Positions 1 to 12,000 of a stretch of DNA of 58,371 nucleotides are shown in pieces. The stretch is taken from NCBI GenBank assembly GCA_002270565.1, contig NQMI01000049.1:1-58371 (forward strand), in the 5' to 3' direction. Within the stretch, counting starts at the first letter, position 1. Each line of letters starts with the position of its first letter. The position numbers and the translations under genes are program-made. This DNA is from Stenocarpella maydis (taxonomy: Eukaryota; Ascomycota; Sordariomycetes; Diaporthales; Diaporthaceae). Below the pieces are notes generated by a model. That model was not told the origin of the DNA. It did no database searches and was given only the letters and a program-made list of their open reading frames with translations.

Positions 1-372
1 GTCTAGTGGTATCTCTCGAAGCCATTGGAAAGCAGACGCTCGACTCGCTCAGAGGTAGACTGGTAGGGGAAACACGGGCGTCCACAGCACGCACGCAGAC
101 AGGCGACCACGACGGAGGATAAGCCTCTTCTCCCTTGTCGCTGGTGGCAAGACGGCCAAGCGTTCGGAGTCCAGGAAGAGGGGGGAAGGGGTGTACAGGG
201 TCGGGCAGATGGTGAGCAGCGCAGCGCAGCGCAGCGCAACAGCAGTGGTTGTGACTCACCAGAAAGAAGAGATGTCAAGCAAGCACAAACAAACGAACGC
301 CAGCTGATGCAAAAGTCTTTTGAGCTTCGAGGACAAGACACACAAGACCCTTGGAAAAGAAGCGAAGAACAG
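1..372. repeat. Left piece of duplicated segment, copy A
   Basis: This stretch matches 16298-16690 almost throughout, starting with the same bases (GTCTAGTGGTATCTCTCGAA) and running to a G-rich run at 373-386. In copy B the same sequence lies just upstream of the membrane-protein gene that starts at 16204. It is therefore probably promoter or 5' UTR sequence, and the duplication may continue leftwards out of the window into another copy of that gene. Differences from copy B are clustered (around 70-180) and mostly indels. No gene is seen here. Confidence 0.85.
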
Positions 373-2394
373 CCGGGGGGGGGGGGGGACGGCAGTCCCT
401 GCTCGGAAGTGTGTAGCTCGCTCTACTGGGCAGAGGCTGGCAGAAGCTAGAAGGCTTGGTGGTCGAGAGGTGAGGCCAGGATAGGCCTTGGAAAGGCGCG
501 GGTGGTGGTGCCGTCGTGTCGGGTTGGAGGTTGAGGACGAAGACCAAGTCGAGGACGAAGTCAAAGTCAGTGGGAGGTCGAGCCTGGGTGACGGGCAAGG
601 TACGGAGTATTGGGGTACTGTACGGAGTACTACTGTAGGAAGCAAGGGAAGAAAAAAAAGATGAGGGAGGACCCTGCTCTGGAGCTGGCAGGGGCGGGGG
701 TCGGGCTTGCTGATGAGGCAGAGGAAAGCAGACCGGACCAGACTAGATGGAAGCGAGGCGCTGCACCAGCCTTGGATGCCGCCCCCAGGAAATGAGACTG
801 ATGCTAGGTGATGTTATCCTATTTGATTCATCATCCGCCAAGGGCCGTTTGTAATATGGTTATGTGGTGTGGGTGGTGGTGGTGATGGTGGTGTGTGTCT
901 GCATGCGTGTTGTTTACTTGGGTGAGAAGATTGGTGGGAGATGGACCAAAAGATTTGGTGGAGGGTGGGGCGGCTAGTGGGGGAGACGGACAGCGCCAGC
1001 AGGGGTGTTCCCGGATCACTTCCGCCGCCTACGCTACACTACCTAGGTACTCTGGCGTACATAGTACAACGGTTCAATGTACAATATACACACCAGAGTA
1101 CGTACAGAGTACCTAGGTGCTCTTTTGTCTGGTTGAGCTCACCGAGGACTATAATATGTACCTAGGTACCGAGTAGACTACACATGTTTGTTTGCATATA
1201 TTGACTGCTGATGTCGTACGTATTGCTCCGGTTATATTATTTTCTTGTCTTGTTCTACTGAGAAGTTATTAATCTCAGATCTCCAAGTGAGCTGCCATCT
1301 TCAGAAGCCGAGACCCAGCCAGACACGACAGCCAGCCAGACAGACAGACACACAAACTAGGCCTAACCCGAGCTGGTCTCCCAGCCTTCTCTTTTTTTTG
1401 GCTTCGCTGGGCCAATCCGAGCCACTTGGTCCGACGACGCCACGGATAAATCCATCTGTCATCAACCACGTCGCCTACTTTACCCCCTATCCACCGTGAC
1501 AGGCTGAGCACTGAACACTAAACACTGAACGTTGCACAGCCTGCAGCCCACAGCCAATCTGGCTCTGCCCAAAATCAAATCTCGCGTGGGGTTGCAACCG
1601 CAACCGCAACCGCAGCCCGACCAGGCAGCCCAGGACTGCCAGGCCGACTCGTCATATCAACCACCTGGTCCTCACCTCAATCCAGACCTGACCGGCAGAC
1701 AAGCGGCTTGATACGGCCATTGGACGTCAACTGCCCTCCGGGTCACGATGCACCTTGATGCCACCTCGGCCCAACCGGGTCGGAACGAGACTGCTACTAC
1801 ACCTAGGTAGTACGTGATAACAACCGCCCGCTCACTCAGTTGCACAATACTGTACATCGAGTATGCTGCATGCAGTAATTATTCCAGTCGAGGATATCAG
1901 AATACGGAGTACGGAGTATACCCGCTACACCCGTTGCCTTCCCGCCTTCTCTTCCCACACCATATTAAGCGCCGCGGCCCGTTGACCGAGCAACCCCCTC
2001 GCACAAATACATTGGCAAGCCTTGGCCTTTCTCCAACGGTTTATTCCATCCAGCATCATCCCCCGACCAATCGCTCACACCTTATGACCATGACGTGACC
2101 CTGCGTGAGGTGCCAAAAGTACTTGGGCTGACTCTACGTACCGGAGAGTATACATGCTAGGAGGTAGAGGAACTGCACAAGCCTGAACGGATAAATGAAT
2201 AGTCACTGCTTTGTTGCCACAGACAATGTGAGTCTTCTCTGCCCATTATCGTAAATTATCAATTCTCCAGTTCCGTCTCCATCGTCGAAAAATATGGCTT
2301 GACCCTAGGGGACAGTGGCAGAAACCGCAGTCTGCAAGACTAGTTGGGCCATCTTAGTACTTATTTGCTCCATATAGTAGCTCCCTCACCATGC
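373..2394. other. Intergenic tract present only in copy A
   Basis: About 2.0 kb that interrupts copy A relative to copy B, where the flanking parts are almost joined at 16680-16700. It begins at a G-run and ends at CCTAGGACCAC. No ORF has a recognisable product or convincing splice sites. It is rich in short motifs seen elsewhere between genes: TACGGAGTA at 601, 621 and 1903-1920, and CCTAGGTA at about 1041, 1111, 1161 and 1801. No terminal repeats, target duplication or transposase were seen, so it is read as ordinary intergenic DNA missing from copy B rather than as an insertion. Confidence 0.6.
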
Positions 2395-2861
2395 CATCCT
2401 AGGACCACACGCGTGCATCAAAGGGGAGGGACGTTCCAGGGAACGTCTGAACCGGAGGCTTGGCAACCGGGCCGTGCAGCTGTATTCCTTGTCACATGTG
2501 CCAGTTATGGCTTGCAGTGGCATTGTAATCCAAAGAAACGGAACAAGGAAAATTCTAATTCCAGGGATCAAAGACGTTTGAGTGCATACCACGACAGCTA
2601 CCTAAGTACATAAGGGTTGGCTAAGGTCAGGGAAATGACAATGAACCTACAGCATCTGAAAGTATGGTATACGGAGTAGTCAAGGAAGAATGTACGCACC
2701 GTTTAATCAGTCCAAGCCACTGCTCATTGTCTAAGAATAAGTGCTGATTGAGAAATTCGCAAGTTAATCGGTCAGGGGTTGAAGCGCAACTTATTCTCAA
2801 ACCCCTATTAGTCATCCAGGGCTTGTCACCCGAAATAGTCAGCCATCCCATTAACGCCTCA

Positions 2862-4748
2862 TTACAAGTTACTACTACTGAGCCGGTTCGACTGGCTCCT
2901 GACCGCAGCGTCCACCAAGGCCAAGAAGTCCTCGTCCGTCAGGTACACCCACTCCTGCTGCTGGAAGTGGCCGGGCCCCTGCGGGGGCGGAGGCGGCCAG
3001 TCCTGCGGGAGCGGCCTCCCGTGCACCGCGTGCTCATACTCCTCCTCGTACATGCCCCTGCCCGCGATGTACTGGACCCCGCGCAGGGCAGCCGTGGCGC
3101 GGAACCCGTGCTGGTCAAAGTACCGCGGCAGTATCTCGACCAAGGTGGACTCGGGCGCCATGAAGATGGTGTGCGCCAGTGCCGCGCCGTGGTGGCCCAT
3201 GAGGACTGCGGCGTTGGGAGTCAGCCAGCCTTTCCAAAAAGAACCGAGGAAACGTTGGGGATCAGAAAATAGAGTGAGACAGGCCTGCCACAAGGGTGCC
3301 TGTGCCTCTTGGAAAGGGGTCTTTATTATCCCCAAACGGGCTAAAGTTGTCTCGGGAAGCTGCTTACTGTCTGTGGACTGGACGAGGCGGATTTGCTCCT
3401 CGACTGATATTTCGGCAAAGTCGACCACGTGGATGATGGAGTGTGGGTAGCGCTCTCGCAGGATAGGCACCAGCCGATCCAGGGACATGAATTTCCTGTT
3501 CCTCTTGCGCTGGACGATTGTGATTGTGGGTTCTGCGTGGATCTCCGCCACCAGCCGCGGCTCAACACCATAAAACCCAAGGACCCGGTTTACAAACGTC
3601 GTCAGGAGCGTCTGGCCCGGGCAGCGCTCCCGGTGGCCCGTGTCGAGCAGGGTCGACCAGAAGGGGCTCCCACACCCAGGGAGCGGCAGAATCACGTTTC
3701 CGAGGCAAGCGGCCTGCAGCGAGCTCTTGCGGACGGGCTTCCCGCCGGTGACGATCTCCCAGAGCGGCTCGAGCAGCTCCTCCCTGTCGTCGTCGAGGAC
3801 GAGCTGGACGCCTGTCGCGTACTCCTCTGGCAGCCACGGCGCCCCGGTGGCGGGGTTGATGGCGATCCGCAGGGCGTCGAGGCTGTGGCGCGCCTGCAGG
3901 ATCTCCATCAGCTTGTGCCAGAGGTTGTGCGTGTCGGTGCTGTCCCGCCTCATGAGCATCAGCCACTGGTTGTTGCTGTTCTCCCTCGTGCAGCCGCTCG
4001 CGTTGCGGCCGCCCGTGAACCGCCATGTGTTCAGTGACGCCCCGACGCCCGTGTCTCCCCAGTACCAGCCCCAGTCTGTAGGACGGTCGCGGAAGCCCTC
4101 GAGGCCCTGGGCGGCCTCTGCAGAGCTGGCTCTCTCCCCGGCCATGTCCCTCAGCTCGCATTGTATCTCGAATTCTTCTATTGTTTGCTCATTAGCTTGC
4201 CCTGGTAGACGAGATCAAAATGCACCGTCGAACCTACTCTCCTGAGACCCCCTGGCGCCTCCGGCTTGTTCCGGTTCAAAAGACACCCCTTGGGCAATAC
4301 AAAGAGGGTCAGTCTGCCCCCATCCTGCAGTGACGGGTATCACGAGCCGCGGGGCGGTGAAGCACTGAAAAGCGCTTGGAGACTGCGCGTGGCAGTACGG
4401 CTGCTGATGTGAGGCGGTGTGTTCAAGATATTTCGTCGTGAAAAAAAGTTCACACTCCTGTTGGCCCTCGGTCAATGCCGAGTACTCAGGCGGCAGTGCC
4501 GGAACCGGGGTGCTGTGTGCCTTGGGGTTTTGTGGTTCAGGATCCTGTGGTTCAGGACTCTGTGGTTTCAGGTCGGCATCGCCCTGTGCCTGTGATATTT
4601 GGACAGTCGGCAGGCTGTACTGACTTCCCAGTGAATAGCTCGGCAGCGTCCCGCCTGCCCAGTAAATATAGACCAGAATGAAACCTAGACAGGTAAAGGC
4701 GAGGATGAGGCTGTACGTGAGCCTTGAGCCGGTAAGACCTTTTGCCAT
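2862..4748 (-). CDS. GT61-family glycosyltransferase, type II Golgi membrane protein
   Basis: Predicted to transfer a sugar onto glycoproteins or glycans in the Golgi lumen; acceptor and donor are not known. Exons on the minus strand are 4238-4748, 3368-4177 and 2862-3205, giving about 554 residues. The ATG at 4748 gives a short cytoplasmic end, one membrane helix (about residues 10-31) and a proline-rich stem with PEPQ/DPEPQ repeats. The GT61 (DUF563) hallmark appears after splicing: QSTD joined to ILMGHHGAALAHTIFM (about 437-452), followed by an STLVEILP block. Intron 1 (4178-4237) uses GTAGGT and CAATAG. Intron 2 (3206-3367) uses GTAAGC and GCCGCAG, is 162 nt long and contains no stop. Without splicing it would add 54 residues exactly before the hallmark. 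A broken copy lies at 17108-18950. The family call is firm; the reaction is inferred. Confidence 0.88.
3206..3367 (-). other. Stop-free 162-nt intron inside GT61 gene
   Basis: The donor reads ACAGACA/GTAAGC and the acceptor GCCGCAG/TCCTC. A CTGAC branch-type site lies about 15 nt before the acceptor. Length is a multiple of three and the frame stays open, so a naive ORF call treats it as coding. Removing it restores the usual GT61 order, D followed at once by a hydrophobic stretch and GHHGA. Confidence 0.8.
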
Positions 4749-5805
4749 TGCGACCTTTCCCTTGGACCGACTTGTTTGCGCACAGCGCCTGCAGATATGC
4801 TGAGGAGCTATACAAAGTTTGGAACGTCACAAGTAATACTCCAGCCGCTCGTCACAGAGTGGGTGGTATATGAGGAGGACAATTGTAAAGTGAGCGGCAG
4901 AGAACCTTTGTCTTCCAAATTTCCCGCCAAACGCGAGCAAACATTGGGCGGTGCTACTCAGACGGTTATTCCAAAGTTAAACCGCGTCGTGCTCGACGTT
5001 TCGAAAGGACGGGACTGAGCGAGTACCAGTCGGAGTCAGAGATTATCCGAGGCATTTCATCGGTGGCATTGCTTGCGGATCAGGTTAAGGTTTAATTCTG
5101 AAGTATACTGTGTGCCTCTGCCAAGAACTTGAGACCATCCTGTAGGGTCTCAGGGAAGTTTCTCATCCGTCAGTTCTGCCTCTCTGTGTCAATTTAGGGT
5201 AGTTATACCTACTGGCAGTTCTTGTTTCATGCGGCGCTTATAAGCGAGTGATTGCAGAATGGTTGGCATTTGGGCTAGTTGTCAATGTTCGAGACAAACA
5301 GGACCAAGATGCAGATGGCATGTAACACATTTCCAATTTGAAATCGCTCTTGGTATGGCCAAGGCTGCCCTGAAAAAGCAGCTGGAGAATGAGAATGGGT
5401 AACATAGGTGCAGACAGGAACGCGACCCTTGTGGGAGCCTCACGGCACCCTGGGGGGCATTCTTATCCACCCAGGCTGTGCCTCTTTGTATTTCTTCTCG
5501 CCCATTGCTTCTGTCCAAAAAGCTATGGCGAGGACCTCCGGGAACCTTCCTACTCAAGTAGGTAAATAGGTACTTCCCAGGTCTTGCTGTATGGAATTCG
5601 GCGGATTCCCAAGTTGACTGGGATTACCTCTTTGCTTTGCTATGAATCCATTGCTTCACTCGTTCACTAGTCCCTTCTGTCACTACCTCATGCTTTCCCT
5701 AGACTAACATGTTCAGCTCGCAAGTCCACTAGACAAAGTTCTGCCCAAAATCACGCCTCGTCACCAGGCGCGTATCAATACGAAGCCCTACGCCGCTAAG
5801 ACTCC
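4749..5805. other. Intergenic region between GT61 and the decayed membrane-protein gene
   Basis: Divergent upstream region, largely identical to 18951-19980 in copy B. It should hold the GT61 promoter. An 80-codon plus-strand ORF at 4776-5018 is identical in both copies but has no recognisable features. It overlaps the place where the GT61 promoter must lie and is not called. Confidence 0.5.
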
Positions 5806-6440
5806 AATGGCTTCGTATAAGCCTACAGAGAAGTCTTGTCAGTTATGAATTCAAATACGGACTACTGGTACTCTGCTCCTGAGTCGGTGGCAGACACAAG
5901 TCATTATGCTGTGAAGGACCAGCTTCCTGAGCCCGTCCACATCAGCGCTGCCGGCACTGTCGAGATCAAGTCCGACCAATTGCTGCCTCACCCGGAGTCA
6001 TACTACACAGGAGCGCGCGCACCCGAAGGGCGACATCCTCAGGAGCCACGTCCTGAGGAGCCACGTCCCGAATATCGATATAATGGCGAGCAATAGGAGC
6101 ACCATCCTGAAGTAGGCCCTTCGGGATCCGGCACCGGGAAACGCGTCTGTGGCCTCGCGCCAACATTATTGTAGATCGTGCTCTCGATCATGACCGTTGT
6201 GATGGTGGGCGCAGCAGTTGGCATCGGTGTGGGCGTTTCGCTTGCCAATCGGGCTCGGTCCGCCGAGGGTCTCTCTTCCTCGTCCACCTCGGCTCTGTCC
6301 TTGGCCTCAAGTCCGCCAGCCTACACTGCCTCGCCCTCACTGCCTTTCCCCCGGCCGTGGGAGACACGCCCATGCCGACGAGCTCGCAATTAACCTCCGT
6401 CACCACGACCTCTATAGTAGGGCCTTCTTGACGAATCTCT
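5806..6440 (+). pseudogene. Decayed single-pass membrane protein gene (copy A)
   Basis: Pieces of one protein can be followed in order. There is a polar N-terminal part rich in Tyr, Pro and Glu (about 5836-6096, ending PEPRPEYRYNGEQ-like), then a membrane helix preceded by an RVCGL-type basic/Cys motif (about 6141-6240, VVMVGAAVGIGVGVS). A Ser/Thr-rich stem ending near 6440 follows. The frame is broken: the ATG at 5808 reaches a stop after 13 codons, the Glu-Pro part ends at 6096, and an in-frame TAG sits at about 6171 where a tryptophan codon would fit. This order (polar tail, basic motif, helix, Ser/Thr stem) is common in fungal cell-surface proteins that carry an outer lectin or WSC domain, but no outer domain is present. 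Copy B (about 19978-20575) is broken differently. Confidence 0.4.
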
Positions 6441-7646
6441 AAGAAGAAAGCGCCATGTCTCTCCCGCCTCGATAGACCCTTCCACCATCCGCGCCGCCAA
6501 AAAAAAAAAAAAAAAAAAAAAAAAGAGCGAGAGTTTGTCCTTGTTCAGGCCCCGGGCGGTCCGCCTGGGGGGAGCCTGGCCCATGTGCGGTCTGCCCGGT
6601 CCTGTCTAAGCCATCACGTGCCGCAGGCTATATATCACAGACCCGGCTGATAATTGAAAAGTGTGGTTGCAAGACTGCTACGGTCGCATCACCCCCCGCG
6701 CTGTCTGATGGTGATTGGCGAGTACTACTTGGGCCCGGCGTCAACAACGCACAGATGCTGCACTTCCTGTACTGTCCATACACAAATTCGTCTTCTGGCT
6801 CAGGGGGGCACAGATGCTGCACTTCCTGTACACAAATTCATCGTCTGGCTCCAGGGGGGGGGGGGCGCCCTAATATCGTCTGTGCATTGCGTAACGTTTG
6901 CTCCGCTCTTAGTATGCCCTGTCAGGATCGAGATAGGGCAGCATCTCCAGGCCGCCTTTGGTGGCCGGTTTTGTCTCCCGCGCCTGTGGCGCCAACAAAT
7001 AGTTCGAGGGTACACTCCAGAAAGCGTCCCGCCGTGAGGATTTCCAGCTCAACCTCACCTCCTCCAGGGTCCCAGGCGTCACACATGCACGTGGACTTGT
7101 CCACTCAGAGTTGCTTTTATTACTAACAAGCTCAGCAAAGTCTAACACCGCAGGTCCAGGATTGCCGGCAGGAAGGTCTACATCATAATTTAATTAACGG
7201 TTCGAAACCCCGGCAGAGGCTTTAGGAGTTATCTGCCGTGCGAGGGACTCTTTGTTTCTGTAATTAGTTACCTCTCCACACCTCCAATCAAAACATTGTG
7301 TGGATGTAAGCCAATCGAACAAGGCCGCGCCATATCGATACTACGCTTTTTTCGGAGTTAATCGATCCGCGGCACTCGGAGTGCCACTAGATCCACACCA
7401 CCCAGGCTCACGTGCGGAGAGCTTTTGAAGAACCATGGGAGACACGATGCATGAGTTGCAGGCCCGCCCAAATAGCCTCTCTAGGTTCGCTTGTATTGCT
7501 CGGGCTAATCACTACTTGTGTATGCGTACACAAAAATCCTAGGCAGATGGGTTGTTCTGAGGTTGATCCTTACCCTGCCGGAACAAGGCGACCGTGACAC
7601 ACGCAATCCTGACTTGGCAGTGCATCCCGGAGTCTCTTCAAGTTAA
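6441..7646. other. Intergenic region with A-tract, G-run and a short tandem duplication
   Basis: Contains the A-tract (6499-6525) that ends the duplicated segment, a direct repeat of about 50 bp (6751-6807 and 6808-6858, each with GATGCTGCACTTCCTGTAC and CTGGCTC) and a G-run at 6846-6857. Short ORFs on both strands have no recognisable product. The sequence from about 7140 to 7646 should include the 3' UTR of the carboxypeptidase gene. Confidence 0.5.
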
Positions 7647-9055
7647 CTACTTCATGTTGCGGAGCAGGTACTTTACGGCCTCGTACGACTCCTGCCCGGT
7701 CGGGAGGATCTGGCTGGCCGGCAGGATAAACCCGTTGCGGCCAGTGTCGCGGAGCTCCACCGTGAAGACGTAGTCCGCGCCCGTCACGTCCTGGACGTAG
7801 TCCACGCTCGAGCCGGTCGCCGGGTATATCGTCGTGCAGATGGGCCCGTAGGTATACTTCGTGCCGTAGAGCGAGGCCAGGGCCTTGGTGGCGCCGGCCG
7901 CCAGCGACTGCAGCTCATTGTTGTTGGTGGCGGTGGCGGAGCAGCTGTACCCGTAGGGCGTCATGAACAGCTGCGAGTACGAGTGCCAGTCGATGAAGAG
8001 CTTGACGCCCTGCTGCGCCTTGATGGAGTTGATCTTGGCGCTGAGGGCCTTGGTCTCGGGCGCGTCGCCCGCCGAGGCGCCCTTGAAGTCCTCGGCGCAC
8101 GGGCTGGTGGAGGCGCCACCGGCGACGTTCCACTGGTAGGGCCAGTTGCGGTTGATGTCGTGGCCGAGGCAGCTGCTGCCCGAGGTGGACTGCCTGTTTT
8201 TGCGCCAGAGGCGGTCCGTCTGGGTGTAGATGAAGCCTACGAGGCGTCAGTAATGAGCTCAATGCGGGTGATCAAGGGGGGGGGGTCTGGCTGACCATCA
8301 GGGTTGACAACGGGGAAGAGATAGAAGTCGTATTTGTCGACAAAGGACTTAGTCTCGGTGTTGGTGGCATAATCACTCAGGAGGATGTTGGCAAAGTATT
8401 CAACCGTCTGCATGCGGCACCTGGGTAAGTGGGACATTCCTCAAGACTCAGCACCGGAAGGGAGAGTCTGACGTACCATGGTAGTAATCCACTCTCGAGC
8501 GTGGACAGTGCCGTGGAAGATGACAGCAGGCTTCTTGTTCTTCCCTGAGCTTCCAAATATGTGGATGCCGGTGATGGCGTTGCCCTGGAGCGAGTTCCCC
8601 GAGGTGACGATTTCCGAGTTGGCCGGGTATTGCGCCTGGAGGCCGCTTAGGAACGAGAGGTGGTCTGCATACTTGTGATATGCAGTAAACCAGGTCGAGT
8701 TGATGGCGGCGGCAGCCCTGTCCAGCAGCACGTCGGTTGCTGGCTCCTGCTCGGCCATGATGGAAACCCCAAGGTCCTCGTGCATAACCTCGATGCCCTC
8801 GATGCCGGCAATCTCAGCATTGAACGCTTCTAGCTTCTCTGGGGACACGACAACGTCGGCGAAGGCCCCGGCCTTATTCGGGGCCTTCCATGTGTCTAGA
8901 CTCAGCTTCTCGACGATGTCGGTGACTTTGGAAGCGTCAAGGCCGACGGGCACACGGAAGACCCTGTACCCATCATAGGAGACCTGCCGAGGCTGGATGT
9001 AGGGGCTGGCGGTAGCCAGCGAGAGGCATGAAAGAAGCAGTGTGAGGGCCTTCAT
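7647..9055 (-). CDS. Secreted zinc carboxypeptidase, family M14A
   Basis: Cleaves C-terminal residues from peptides outside the cell. Exons on the minus strand are 8477-9055, 8296-8407 and 7647-8236 (introns 69 and 58 nt), giving 426 residues. The ATG at 9055 is chosen because it starts a typical signal peptide (MKALTLLLSCLSLATAS) followed by a propeptide; an earlier in-frame Met at 9142 would precede it with hydrophilic sequence. Zinc ligands are H185 and E188 in HAREWI and H315 in DWHSYSQ. The general base is E391 in FTVELRDTG. NPDG, NRNW and IYPATGSSVDY blocks of the family are all present. Junctions restore ITTM-TVEYF and NPDG-FIYT. Intron 2 holds a G-run and starts GTCAGC, a weaker donor. 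Nothing looks missing. Confidence 0.93.
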
Positions 9056-12000
9056 CTTGATCCCGGATGCACAAATGTCTCGGCGAGATTCCTGGAGGGT
9101 GTTAAAGAGGCAACCGGCAGCGAGGCAGAGAGAATGAGCCAAGACCAGCCGGAGAAGAGTCGTTTAGACAAGCTTTTCAGAATTAGAGGGAGGCTAGGGC
9201 TCTATAAAGATGGTGCGTGATATGTGGTGTCACGCTTGACGGGCTGGTTAATAGACTATTCCGGACGAATAGCACACTGCCAAAATGAATTTGACAAGTC
9301 GCGTGTTACAGCATGGCTAGTTGTGCAGGGAGACAACTAATAGTGAGGCCAAGGCCTTTTTGATGCGGGATGGTATCTATATTCTGCCACGCGCTGGTCT
9401 GCCGAGTAGATTGAATGGGTCAATGTCTCAGTAGCACTTGGGATCTCACTGAACTCTAAGTGCATGGCTATCCCCGTTGAGACCTTCCTCTTTTGGCCTC
9501 GAATTTCTTGGTCTCGGGGCACCCACGCCGTCCTCTCGAGCTATTCTTGATCAACAAGTTGGATCTTCACATTGCCATGCCCGTGCGACACCCCATCCCA
9601 TAGTCAACAGCGTAGACCCGCGCTCACTAATACCAACATCCAACAGCCATGCCGTGGACCTTCAAGACTATATCGTGTGTGTATGCCTGACGATCCTCAG
9701 GCCTATAGTTTAAGTCTGGGTAACACTCCAATTACCTACCTAGGTACCTAGGTACTATAGTAGCGACTCGGATGGCGCGGACGGCAGGACGTAACTACTA
9801 ATATGGCCTTGCCTTATTGCAGGCGTAAACATCCTGACTTTCTGAGAAGTCACAGCCCAAGGTTAGTGCCAGTTGGAGGGCGCACTTACCCCTCTATTTG
9901 CTTTCTTGTCAATGCTTGTTTATTCTCCTGCCCATGGGAGATTGAGGCGAAGAGCTTGGTTTTTGGTGGCGCGTGCCAAGAGGAGCCGGCTGCCCTCAAG
10001 CCCCTCACCCGCCAGAAAGCTCGGCACACGATGTAACCCCTAGCTAGGGACCTGCCGAAAGGATGAACGCCAAGCTCATGAACATGCACGGTACTGTTCG
10101 TGATAAGAAGGTCGGGGCGGCTCACGGGAGATTCTCCCAGGTGCCGGGGTGGGGTGTTAATAAGGGATATCATGATCGCCACATGTTCCCTGTGTTCTAG
10201 AGCCAACGTTGAAGTGGATATGGTAGCAATGATGGGATCGACCTGCCGTGTTGGGCTGGTGAGGCGAGTATGTCACTGTCGCACCGCGCACGGCATATAT
10301 ATCTTATACCTATTACTCAACTAAACTTCCTATAAGGGAAGGCAGGTCGGGCCCCAATAGACCCAGGAGAGGATAAGACGCGGCCTCATAGCAGCCCACC
10401 GCAGAGACGAGACCAGTCTGTGGAGGACAGGTGCCTAAATAGAAGGCGAAGCATCATCATGAGGTGACTCCAAATTCAAGGAGGGAGACTAATCTTACTC
10501 GGACAAGGCTGACACACGTGCCCTGGTAATGGATTAATATGGGTGTTAGATCGTCACCGAGTGCTGTTGCTACAACTGTACCTAAGTTACGGCCCGGCCG
10601 CATGTTCATAAAGAAAGCAAGAAAAGAAAAGGGAGGCACTTGCGCAGCCCAACTAGACACGTGAGCTTTTGACATCACAGCCGAAAACTAGTGGATGGGC
10701 GTTATCGTCGGCTTACTATATCTGTTTCTCTCATTACCTGGTCGCGTGGAGTTGGAGGAGTCGATCCCAACATCTTTGAAAGATATCACATGGTTAAATA
10801 CGTTTCTTGAGCGTACTAGGGGAGAAAACTTCCAGGAGTGGCTTGAGGCTGCTCCCTCAGAAGCACCGCATGCAGCAATTGTCTGTCTTCACCTACTGAT
10901 CCATAATGCCACGGAATTGTGGCAAAGAGCACATATCTATGGACGGGGCCCACGGATGTATCCGGAGACCAGCCAGCCAGCGAAAATGAACTTTGGATGG
11001 TGGGCTTCTGAGTATTCCACGCGAGAACAGCTGGGAAGCCAATGGCGGTAGAGATGGCATTTCGATACACCGTATCTTCGGAAATAACCCGGTCTCGTAT
11101 GCAGGTCCGCCGGTGTAAGCGGTAGGTTAGCCTTTGGCTACTCGTCTGGACGGGTTCTAGTCTCTCAACTAGCCTCATTACGAGGCTAGCACTATTTTAT
11201 TAGTGCCTATTGTGTTTTGAAATTTACTGTTATCGGTATTGCATTTGTTTTATCAAACGCTGGGTCTTTGAGCGTCTACGACAGGGACCGCCGTACCTCT
11301 TTTTTTTTTTTTTAAGGAAATCATGACCTGATCATGAACGAAACGAAACCAGCTCTAATGCAGGACCTTGCATGTGGCGTCTCGGTATTGCCTTTAGGTT
11401 TGAAGGCACGCTTTGTGGATCGTTTACTGAAATGGGCCAAAAACAGTCATCCAGAACCTCAACATGTCCCGCCGCCTCCATCGGAGACGTCAAATGGAGT
11501 CTGGTTAAATAAGTCGCTTCAGATAACTTCCCACAAAATCTCTCTTCAATCGAGTAGTAATCTGTATAATTACCTACATATGTGGGGAGCATTCTCATAT
11601 GCGTTTTACTCTCAGCACTAGACACAGTGTATCCCTCCCGGCCGCTATGCATTAATAAGGCCCTCTGCCCCCATTCTAAGATACTATGTATTATAATATT
11701 CCTCCCTGACATAGGATGTGGACGACGTGGGACCTGTGTCCAAGTCACCATGCTTTTAATCAGGGCCCGGCCTCCTCTCATGTCCCTGGAACAAGTCAAC
11801 TAGAATATCACCATCGATTGCCAAGAACCACATGGGCTGGACCACACACCATATAGCCTCAAGGGTCGGTGCGCTGCTGATTATAGCTAGCCCAGGCACG
11901 CAACTCCCGCCCATGGCAGGACTGGGACTAGTCCACCCCGGCGGCCGTGTTCCCCGGAACACCTGGGGGTGAACTATGTATATAGTTAGTTATAGCTCGC

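Larger units (their letters stand above)
2395..6490. repeat. Main part of segmental duplication, copy A
   Basis: Direct-orientation duplicate of about 16697-20645, offset about 14.2-14.3 kb. It carries the GT61 gene, its upstream region, and a decayed membrane-protein gene, and ends at an A-rich tract (6499-6525 here, 20643-20661 in copy B). Long blocks are identical, for example 3060-3650 against 17300-17890 and 4290-5090 against 18490-19290. Between them are short blocks with many one-base differences. In copy A the GT61 frame is intact, so A is the better guide to the true sequence. Confidence 0.9.

Noticed and set aside
4776..5018. 80-codon ORF upstream of GT61, identical in both duplicates
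   Set aside because: Identity comes from the duplication, not selection; it overlaps the GT61 promoter and shows no features.
7190..7220. Possible tRNA (GGTTCGAAACC box-B-like sequence)
   Set aside because: No T-arm pairing, no acceptor stem and no A box at the right distance.
11332..11799. Minus-strand ORF of 155 codons
   Set aside because: Begins with TTG, no recognisable family, no supporting splice sites; possible but not supportable.
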